From Anaeromyxobacter sp. (GTDB lineage Bacteria; Myxococcota; Myxococcia; Myxococcales; Anaeromyxobacteraceae), in assembly GCA_020028115.1 (NCBI GenBank), contig JAHWYA010000154.1, positions 1 through 5,691 of the forward strand: a stretch of 5,691 nucleotides of DNA, read 5' to 3'. The translations under genes and the position numbers were made by a program. Positions 1 to 4,754 of the stretch are shown one piece after another. Every line of letters starts with the position of its first letter. Positions within the stretch are counted from its first letter, which is position 1. Under the pieces are notes generated by a model. The model saw only the letters and a program-made list of their open reading frames with translations. It was not told the origin of the DNA and ran no database searches.

Positions 1-560
1 AGCCGGAGCGGCGCCGCCGCCTCCGGCACCGCCCGGAGGATCGCGGGGACGACGGCCGCCGCCGCGGCGGCGCCCGCCGGCGCGAGCACCGCGGCGATCC
101 CGAAGGGCATCGCGAGCCCGTAGAGGTTCGCGCGGACGGCCGCGTGCGGGTGATGCGACGCGAGCTCGGCCTCCGCCCGCAGCGCGAGCCGCTCGTTCCA
201 CGCCTCCACGAGCCGGTCGGCCTTCCGCCCGACGAGCGCGAGGGGAGCGCAGAGGAGCACCGCCAGGAGCGCGATCTCCGGGGTCGTGCCGGTGCCGAGT
301 GCGCGGCCGGCGAGGACCGCCCCGCCGGCGATCGCGGCGGTCCCGAGCGCCTCGTGCACCGGGAGCGCAGCCCCGAGGTTCACCGCGCCGAGCCAGAAGA
401 GCTCGAGCGGCGCGGCGACGAGCAGGCCGCCCTGCAGGTCGCCGAGCGCCCAGCCGACCACGGGGCCGAGGGTGATCGGCCGCGAGAGCATGGCCTGCAG
501 GAAGCCCTTGCGTTCGATGGCAGCGAGGCCCGCGACGAGGGCCAGGACGAGGTAGCCCAA
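1..560 (-). CDS. PTS mannose/sorbose-family IIC subunit, partial (3' end outside window)
   Basis: Membrane channel subunit of a mannose-family phosphotransferase permease, which with IID moves a sugar across the inner membrane for phosphorylation by IIB. The frame is open from the proposed TTG start to the window edge: 186 codons of an expected roughly 240-270. A hydrophobic first segment (residues 2-15) leads into the family signature at residues 26-58, with SRP at 26-28, LGDLQGGLL at 39-47 and PLELFWLG at 51-58. Further hydrophobic stretches follow at about 72-85, 95-111 and 146-175, with a charged loop at 112-143. The gene lies 18 bases after the IIB stop and in the same frame. No ATG occurs before residue 24, so TTG (558-560) is the likely start and an upstream CTG (570-572) is possible; neither has a good ribosome binding site. 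The family call is firm, the exact start is not, and the substrate cannot be read from the sequence. Confidence 0.85.
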   Translation of the reverse strand, partial: MGYLVLALVAGLAAIERKGFLQAMLSRPITLGPVVGWALGDLQGGLLVAAPLELFWLGAVNLGAALPVHEALGTAAIAGGAVLAGRALGTGTTPEIALLAVLLCAPLALVGRKADRLVEAWNERLALRAEAELASHHPHAAVRANLYGLAMPFGIAAVLAPAGAAAAAAVVPAILRAVPEAAAPLR

Positions 561-578
561 GGCACCCGTCAGTCTAAC

Positions 579-1073
579 CTAAGGCGCCGCGCCGTACCGG
601 CGTTCGATGTCGGCGAGCCCGGCGGGGGGCTCCGACGGGATCGCGCGCGCCTCGACCTCGAAGCCGGACCGGGCGAGCTCGCGCAGCGCGTCGAGCTCCC
701 CGCCTGCCAGGAAGACCGAGGGGGTCACGGGCCGGCGCCCCGGCCCGAAGTGGACGTTTCCGAGGTTCACGGTGCGAGCGTGGGCCGGCGAGAGCCCCGC
801 GGCGCGGGCCGCGGAGAGGGCGGAGACGTCGCGGAGCAGGACGAGGACCTTCCGCGGGCTCGCGGCGAGCTCGGCCCAGGGGACGTCCTTCACCGGGACC
901 ACGCGGATGGGGAGGTCCGGCGGGACGCAGAGGGTCATCGCCGCCCGGGCGAGGTCGCTCGAGGCGGCCTCGTCGTCGCCGACCACGACCTCCTCGACGC
1001 CGAGCCGCGGGATCCAGGTCTCGAGGATCTGGCCGTGAAGGAGCCGGTTGTCGACGCGGACGAGGGGGATCAC
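579..1073 (-). CDS. PTS mannose/sorbose-family IIB subunit
   Basis: Cytoplasmic phosphotransfer subunit that accepts phosphate from IIA and passes it to the incoming sugar. The 164-residue product matches the usual length of free-standing IIB domains. The diagnostic N-terminal motif VRVDNRLLHGQI (residues 5-16) contains His13, equivalent to the phosphorylated histidine of the ManX IIB domain. A later NLGNVHFGPG segment (103-112) is also typical of the family. The start is GTG (1071-1073); the open frame runs further back into IIA and rapZ, but that upstream part is arginine/proline-rich shadow with no usable start codon. The bases just before the GTG are pyrimidine-rich and offer no Shine-Dalgarno match. 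It lies 59 bases after the IIA stop and 18 bases before the proposed IIC start, so it is probably in one operon with both. Sugar specificity is unknown. Confidence 0.9.
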   Translation of the reverse strand: MIPLVRVDNRLLHGQILETWIPRLGVEEVVVGDDEAASSDLARAAMTLCVPPDLPIRVVPVKDVPWAELAASPRKVLVLLRDVSALSAARAAGLSPAHARTVNLGNVHFGPGRRPVTPSVFLAGGELDALRELARSGFEVEARAIPSEPPAGLADIERRYGAAP

Positions 1074-1132
1074 GGAGGTGGGACGGCGGGGGCGGGGCGG
1101 GGCCCGGGATTCACCCGGGTCCTCTGGACCCC
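1074..1132 (-). promoter_or_regulatory. IIA-IIB intercistronic gap with GC-rich hairpin and C-rich leader
   Basis: CCCGGG occurs at 1103-1108 and again at 1114-1119, separated by five bases, so the minus-strand transcript can form a 6-bp all-GC stem. Two more G-C pairs lie outside it across one mismatch. The transcript then runs through about 30 bases that are almost all C with some G and T, ending in CACCTCC directly before the IIB GTG. There is no T-run, so this is not a classical intrinsic terminator. It could be a processing or stability hairpin, a rho-loading site, or a translation-control element; these are inferences. Confidence 0.4.
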
Positions 1133-1552
1133 TCAGGAGCGGCTCGTGCGGGCCCGGCTCCGGAGGAGCTCCGAGGCGAGGGTGATGTTCTTCTGGGCGT
1201 GGGTCGTCACGAGCTCGGCGGCGGCCCGGAGCGCGAGGGAGTCGGCTCGCGCCGTCGAGAGCTTCAGGATCATCGGGAGGTTCACCCCGGTGATGACCTC
1301 CACCTTCTCGTCGAGGAAGGTGAGCGCCAGGTTCGCGGGGGTGCCGCCGAACATGTCCGTTAGGACGAGGACGCCGTCGCCCTGGTCGACGCGGTGCACG
1401 GCCTCCGCGAGGCGGGCGCGGGACTCCTCCATCGAGACACCGGCGCCGACGCTGACCGCCTCGCTCTGCTCGATCTGGCCGACGATCCCCTCGGCGGTGC
1501 GCAGGAGCTCCTCCGCCAGTTTGCCGTGCGTGGCGACGACGAGTCCGACCAT
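1133..1552 (-). CDS. PTS mannose-family IIA subunit
   Basis: Cytoplasmic phosphocarrier that takes phosphate from HPr and passes it to IIB. The 139-residue product has the length of a single IIA domain. It begins MVGLVVATHGKLAEELL, where His9 corresponds to the phosphorylated His10 of E. coli ManX. The conserved LTDMFGGTPANLA segment spans residues 64-76, with Asp66 beside the active site, and GVNLPMILKL follows at 89-98. The ATG (1550-1552) gives the normal family N-terminus. The bases before it (GGGGGACCCCTTAGAAC) hold no strong Shine-Dalgarno sequence. The gene follows rapZ by 93 bases and precedes IIB. In many proteobacteria a lone ManX-type IIA encoded next to hprK has a regulatory role; here IIB and IIC follow, so a transport role is also plausible. 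Confidence 0.95.
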   Translation of the reverse strand: MVGLVVATHGKLAEELLRTAEGIVGQIEQSEAVSVGAGVSMEESRARLAEAVHRVDQGDGVLVLTDMFGGTPANLALTFLDEKVEVITGVNLPMILKLSTARADSLALRAAAELVTTHAQKNITLASELLRSRARTSRS

Positions 1553-1645
1553 GTTCTAAGGGGTCCCCCAGCGCGGCCGGCTGGCCGCGGCCGGCGTACC
1601 ATAGCCGCGGTCGCCCGCCGAGGCCAGCCCCGCGGGGCGGAGGCT
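1553..1645 (-). promoter_or_regulatory. rapZ-IIA gap with two GC-rich inverted repeats
   Basis: This 93-base gap holds a perfect 7-bp stem with a 4-base loop at 1572-1589 (CGCGGCC and GGCCGCG arms) and a perfect 12-base palindrome at 1627-1638 (GCCCCGCGGGGC). The 9-mer GCGGCCGGC is also directly repeated at 1573-1581 and 1587-1595. No T-run follows either hairpin, so an intrinsic terminator is unlikely. The structures may affect mRNA processing or set different expression for IIA and rapZ. A weak -10-like TATGGT is present (minus strand, 1598-1603) but lacks a convincing -35. Confidence 0.4.
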
Positions 1646-2533
1646 CTATTCCTTCTCCACGTCGCGGTGCCACAGCCGGATCGGTTGACCCGCGGCCTCG
1701 AGCCGCTCGGCGAGCGCGCCGCCGAGCGCCACCGAGCGGTGCTTCCCGCCGGTGCACCCGATCGCGATCGTGAGGTAGCTCTTCCCCTCCGTCCGGTACC
1801 GGGGGAGGAGGAACCCGCACAGATCGACGGCCCGCTCGAGGAACGCCTTCGCGTCCGGCTGGCCCAGGACGAAGCCCGCGACGCGCGGATCCGTCCCGGG
1901 GTACGGCCGCAGCTCCGGGATGAAGTAGGGGTTCGGGAGGAAGCGGACGTCGAGCACCATGTCCGCGTGCGTCGGGATCCCGAAGCGGAACCCGAAGGAG
2001 ACGATCGTCACGCCGAGGCGGGTCCCGCCGCCCGCGGCGAACCGGCGCGCCACGAGCCGCTTCAGCTCGTGGACGTTGAGGGTCGTCGTGTCGATGACCT
2101 CGTCGGCGATGACCTTCAGGTCCGCGAGGGCGCGGCGCTCGGCGGCGATCCCGTCCGGCACCGAGCCGCCGTCGCCCGCGAGGGGGTGGCGGCGGCGCGT
2201 CTCGGAGTACCGGCGGACGAGCGAGTCGTCCGAGGCGTCGAGGAAGAGGACCTGGACGTCGTTCCCCTTCTGCCGGACCTCCTGGATGACCCGCGGCGCG
2301 TCGGAGAGGAAGCGCCCCTCGCGCGCGTCCACGACGAGGGCGATCCGCGAGACCTCGCCCGCGGTGTGGCCCGAGAGCTCGAGGAGCTTCTCGAGGAACA
2401 CGATCGGCAGGTTGTCGACGCAGTAGAACCCCGCGTCCTCGAGCGCGCGGAGGGCGGTCGACTTTCCCGAGCCGGACACGCCGGTGAGGATGACGACCTG
2501 CGGGCCGGTGGTGGGGAGGGTGGCGATCGTCAC
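1646..2533 (-). CDS. rapZ: RapZ-family ATP/GTP-binding adaptor protein
   Basis: RapZ (YvcJ in Bacillus) is a nucleotide-binding cytoplasmic protein; in E. coli it brings the small RNA GlmZ to RNase E and so controls glucosamine-6-phosphate synthesis. The 295-residue product compares with about 284 in E. coli. A Walker A motif GVSGSGKS is at residues 18-25 and a Walker B-like ALVVDAR at 65-71. The C-terminal domain shows SFGFRFGIP (179-187), [10 protein letters not shown] (195-204), ELRPYPGTD (207-215) and the invariant CTGGKHRSV (260-268). The GTG start (2531-2533) overlaps the hprK stop as GTGA, which implies translational coupling; the longer open frame upstream is an arginine-rich shadow of hprK. 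The tail ends DVEKE and lacks the basic KRK-type ending of enteric RapZ that contributes to RNA binding. Family assignment is secure; an RNA-adaptor role in this organism is not. Confidence 0.96.
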   Translation of the reverse strand: MTIATLPTTGPQVVILTGVSGSGKSTALRALEDAGFYCVDNLPIVFLEKLLELSGHTAGEVSRIALVVDAREGRFLSDAPRVIQEVRQKGNDVQVLFLDASDDSLVRRYSETRRRHPLAGDGGSVPDGIAAERRALADLKVIADEVIDTTTLNVHELKRLVARRFAAGGGTRLGVTIVSFGFRFGIPTHADMVLDVRFLPNPYFIPELRPYPGTDPRVAGFVLGQPDAKAFLERAVDLCGFLLPRYRTEGKSYLTIAIGCTGGKHRSVALGGALAERLEAAGQPIRLWHRDVEKE

Positions 2534-3495
2534 TCGACGTCCATCTCGCCGACCCGCGCGCCCGGCGCGAGGGCGATGGCGCGGTTGAGCCGCTCCTGGA
2601 ACTCCCGCGCGGAGTGGTGGCCCTGGAGCTTGAGGAGGTGGTTGCGCGCCGCGACCTCCACGATGGTCGTCATGTTGCGGCCCGGGCGGACCGGCACGAT
2701 GAGCATCGGGATCTCGACGTCGAGGATCCGGAACTTCTTCTCCTCGACGCCGAGGCGGTCGTACTCGACGTTCGGATCCCACTCCACGAGCTCGAGGACG
2801 ATCTCGATCTTCTTCCGCTCGCGGATCGACGCGACGCCGAAGAGGTCCTTGATGTTGATGATCCCGAGCCCGCGGATCTCCATGTGGTGCTTGATGATCT
2901 CGGAGCCGGCCCCCTGGACCGCGTCCGCCGACCGGCGCTTCACGTCGACGATGTCGTCGGCGACGAGCCGGTGGCCGCGCATGACGAGGTCGAGCGCGAT
3001 CTCGCTCTTGCCGATGCCGGACTTCCCGAGCAGCAGGATCCCGACGCCGAACACGTCGAGGAGGACCCCGTGCATCGAGGTCTGCGCGGTGAGGATGTCC
3101 TCGAGGTAGTTCTGGACCGACTCGATGAAGGTGGAGGAGAGGTGCGCGGTCCGGAGGATCGGCACGCCGTGCTCCTCGGCGGCCGCCGCCATCTCCGGCG
3201 GCACGTCGAGCCCCTTCGTGACGACCAGGCAGGCGACGTCCTGGCCGAAGAAGTTGCGGAGGACCTCGACGGCGCGGTCGCGGGGGAGCGTGCCGAGGTA
3301 GCTCATCTCGGTGTTGCCGAACACCTGCACGCGCTCCTTGTGCAGGTACTCGGTGAACCCGGCGAGCACGAGGCCCGGCTTCTGGATGCGCGAGGAGCTG
3401 ATCCGGCGGGAGAGCCCCTGCCTGCCCGCGACGAGCGACAGCTTCAGGTCGAACTTCTTGTCGTCGAGCAGCGCGCCGACGCGGATCGCTTCCAT
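2530..3495 (-). CDS. hprK: HPr kinase/phosphorylase
   Basis: HprK phosphorylates HPr of the phosphotransferase system on a regulatory serine (Ser46 in Gram-positives) and can also remove that phosphate. The 321-residue length fits the family (about 310-330). An N-terminal domain (about 1-130) precedes the kinase core. Core motifs are MHG with His142, Walker A GKSGIGKS at 157-164, the acidic pair Asp180-Asp181 in RLVADDIVD, the family signature [15 protein letters not shown] at 206-220, and the late loop [19 protein letters not shown] at 268-286. All key residues are present, so the enzyme should be active. The ATG (3493-3495) gives the usual N-terminus, although the upstream bases are only weakly Shine-Dalgarno-like. 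It overlaps rapZ by four bases and heads the PTS cluster. The lipoprotein gene upstream ends 52 bases away, so whether hprK has its own promoter is open. Confidence 0.97.
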   Translation of the reverse strand: MEAIRVGALLDDKKFDLKLSLVAGRQGLSRRISSSRIQKPGLVLAGFTEYLHKERVQVFGNTEMSYLGTLPRDRAVEVLRNFFGQDVACLVVTKGLDVPPEMAAAAEEHGVPILRTAHLSSTFIESVQNYLEDILTAQTSMHGVLLDVFGVGILLLGKSGIGKSEIALDLVMRGHRLVADDIVDVKRRSADAVQGAGSEIIKHHMEIRGLGIINIKDLFGVASIRERKKIEIVLELVEWDPNVEYDRLGVEEKKFRILDVEIPMLIVPVRPGRNMTTIVEVAARNHLLKLQGHHSAREFQERLNRAIALAPGARVGEMDVE

Positions 3496-3547
3496 GCCCG
3501 GCGGAGTCTACCTGCCGTCAACGCAGGCCGCCACTCGGGGCCGTGAG

Positions 3548-4309
3548 TCACCGCGCGCCGGGCTCCGCGAGGAGGCCGTCGACGAGCGCCGGCAGGGCGT
3601 CGAGGAACGCCTCGTCCCCGGCCCCGCGCAGCCGCTCCGACACGGACGCCGCGGCGGCGGACTTGCGCGCGTCGAGCGCGGAGAGGTTCACGACGAGCGA
3701 GTCCCCCACCCGGCCGATCGAGCCGTGGACGACGCGGTCGGCGCCGAGCGCGCCGCCCAGCTCGGCCATGCACCCGGCGTCGCCGCACCCGAGCATCTGG
3801 CGCGTCTTCTCGACCCCGAGCAGGGCGCCGACGTCGGACTGGGTGAACACCGAGACCCCCGGCCGCTTCCGGAGCTCACCCGCGAGGGCGTCCCCGAGGA
3901 GCTGCGCGGTCTCCTTCGCGACCCCGCCGAGCGGGTTCAGGGGGAGGAGCGCGACCTTGAGCGAGCGCGAAGGGCCCCGTGCCGCGGCGGGCCGCGCGCA
4001 GGTGACCGAGACGGTGGTCGGCTCCCAGACCGGCGCCCAGAGCGGGACGAGGCCGAACGGGACCGCGGTGACCGCCTGCCAGAAGAAGTCGCCCGCGCCG
4101 ACGCGGCTCTCCACCGCCGACACGCCGGCGGGGCACATGGACTGGAGGTCCACGGGCGCCGAGCCGACGAACGTCCCGCCGAGGAAGGCGTGGTGCCACT
4201 GCTCGCGCGGCGTGCCCTGCTCGGCGAGCGCGCTCCGCCGCTCGTAACGGATGGTGTAGCAACCGGAGAGGACGAGCGCGGCGAGCGCGGCGGCCGTGGC
4301 GCGGATCAT
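3548..4309 (-). CDS. Putative lipoprotein: Bor-like domain fused to FlgO/CsgG (TolB-like) domain
   Basis: The 253-residue product has a short lipoprotein signal peptide with lipobox LSGC, giving a lipidated Cys17 and a mature protein on the periplasmic face of a membrane. Residues about 38-105 resemble the small Bor/Iss-type lipoprotein fold (HH near 39-40, VDL at 53-55, MCPAGV at 58-63, WQAVTAVPFG at 77-86, VSVTCA at 100-105). Residues about 117-250 look like a FlgO/CsgG/TolB-N-type domain: KVALLPLNPLGG at 118-129, a middle ETAQLLGDALAGELRK, LLGVEKTRQMLGCGDAGC at 163-180, then a GALGADRVVHGSIGRVGDSL segment. The latter arrangement is common in myxobacterial predicted lipoproteins of unknown function. 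The ATG overlaps the stop of the upstream lipoprotein gene as ATGA, so the two are translationally coupled. Domain calls rest on motif recall without a profile search; function is unknown. Confidence 0.8.
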   Translation of the reverse strand: MIRATAAALAALVLSGCYTIRYERRSALAEQGTPREQWHHAFLGGTFVGSAPVDLQSMCPAGVSAVESRVGAGDFFWQAVTAVPFGLVPLWAPVWEPTTVSVTCARPAAARGPSRSLKVALLPLNPLGGVAKETAQLLGDALAGELRKRPGVSVFTQSDVGALLGVEKTRQMLGCGDAGCMAELGGALGADRVVHGSIGRVGDSLVVNLSALDARKSAAAASVSERLRGAGDEAFLDALPALVDGLLAEPGAR

Positions 4310-4611
4310 CGCGCGCCTCCCGCCGGCACGCCGTCCGCGCAGACCACGACGACGCGGCGCGGCGACCAGAACCCGAGGGTCACGACCTGGGCGACCCAGC
4401 CGAGCGCCGTCGCCTCGCTGTGGAAGCGCGCCACGCCCTCCGGGCACGCGGCGTCGAGATCGACGCGGCCGTCGCCCTGCAAGCCCCACATCCAGAAGTG
4501 GATGGTCTTCTCCCAGCGCCGCTGCGACGCGGGGCGCCCTGCGTCGTACCGGGCGGCGTGGCACCCGGCGAGCGCCAGGGCGGCGAGGACGGCGGCGGCT
4601 CTCGTTCGCAA
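4306..4611 (-). CDS. Small Bor-like lipoprotein
   Basis: The 101-residue product has an N-terminal signal (MRTRAAAVLAALALAGC) with lipobox LAGC and lipidated Cys17, so it should be exported and anchored in a membrane. The mature part parallels the N-terminal domain of the next gene: an aromatic/histidine stretch (TIHFWMWGL, 36-44), VDL at 50-52, ACPEGV at 55-60, AQVVTLGFWSP at 74-84 and VVVVCA at 87-92. Cys56 and Cys91 occupy the same places as Cys59 and Cys104 of the neighbour and could form a disulfide. The pattern recalls the phage lambda Bor/Iss family, a resemblance judged by eye. The start is TTG, supported by a strong GGAGGAG ribosome binding site (4616-4622) just upstream. It is the first gene of the lipoprotein pair and overlaps the second by four bases. 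Role unknown. Confidence 0.75.
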   Translation of the reverse strand: MRTRAAAVLAALALAGCHAARYDAGRPASQRRWEKTIHFWMWGLQGDGRVDLDAACPEGVARFHSEATALGWVAQVVTLGFWSPRRVVVVCADGVPAGGAR

Positions 4612-4615
4612 GGGA

Positions 4616-4622
4616 CTCCTCC
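4616..4622 (-). promoter_or_regulatory. Strong ribosome binding site fixing a TTG start
   Basis: GGAGGAG on the minus strand ends four bases before the TTG at 4609-4611. It is the best Shine-Dalgarno match in the window and is the main reason to accept TTG as the start of the small Bor-like lipoprotein gene. Confidence 0.8.
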
Positions 4623-4640
4623 GGCGGGGAGTGTACCGGC

Positions 4641-4670
4641 GATCCGCGGTCGCTGGCCAGCGCCGCGATC
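4641..4670. repeat. Imperfect inverted repeat between divergent genes
   Basis: GATC, GCGG and CGCTGG on the left (interrupted by two single extra bases) are mirrored as CCAGCG, CCGC and GATC on the right, centred on the palindrome GCTGGCCAGC. This gives 14 paired positions in 30 bases. It lies in the gap between the divergent lipoprotein and DHH genes. It overlaps a weak candidate minus-strand promoter (TGGCCA at 4654-4659 and TACACT at 4630-4635, 18 bases apart, each matching consensus at four of six positions). An operator or a hairpin are both possible. Confidence 0.35.
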
Positions 4671-4713
4671 CCCGGTGGGGCGCGCCGGCGGCGCACCCGC
4701 GCCTACGCGCTCG

Positions 4714-4743
4714 TTGACGCTATGCTGCGAGGGTCACTAGATT
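4714..4743 (+). promoter_or_regulatory. Candidate sigma-70-type promoter for the DHH gene
   Basis: TTGACG (4714-4719; five of six to the -35 consensus) is followed after 18 bases by TAGATT (4738-4743; four of six to the -10 consensus). This local dip in GC content stands out against the surroundings. Transcription would begin around 4750, only a few bases before the ATG at 4755, so the message would be nearly leaderless. That fits the lack of a Shine-Dalgarno sequence in front of the ATG. No transcript data support it. Confidence 0.35.
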
Positions 4744-4754
4744 GCCCCGCCCCG

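Noticed and set aside
380..565. Short minus-strand GTG frame of 61 codons at the start of IIC
   Set aside because: It is Ser/Arg/Pro-rich and out of frame with the IIC reading, which carries the conserved SRP and GDLQGGLL motifs.
144..1559. Plus-strand open frame of about 470 codons antisense to the PTS genes
   Set aside because: Its product is arginine-, glutamate- and alanine-rich with no recognisable motif, and it lies opposite IIC, IIB and IIA genes with clear active-site motifs. It is a GC-rich shadow.
1074..1820. Upstream extension of the IIB frame, giving a protein of over 400 residues
   Set aside because: The extension is an Arg/Pro-rich frame overlapping IIA and the 3' end of rapZ. 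The family N-terminus begins at the GTG at 1073.
2534..2782. Upstream extension of the rapZ frame by 83 codons
   Set aside because: It overlaps the hprK coding region and has shadow composition. The GTG overlapping the hprK stop gives a normal RapZ N-terminus.
1394..3109. Plus-strand open frame of about 570 codons antisense to rapZ and hprK
   Set aside because: Low-complexity charged product with no domain, fully opposite two well-supported genes whose G/C third positions suppress antisense stop codons.
3496..3547. TTGACG on the minus strand (3516-3521) and a 5-bp CCTGC/GCAGG stem (3511-3527) before hprK
   Set aside because: A correctly spaced -10 would fall on the hprK start codon and no TATAAT-like hexamer is there. 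The stem is short and has no T-run, so neither promoter nor terminator is supported.
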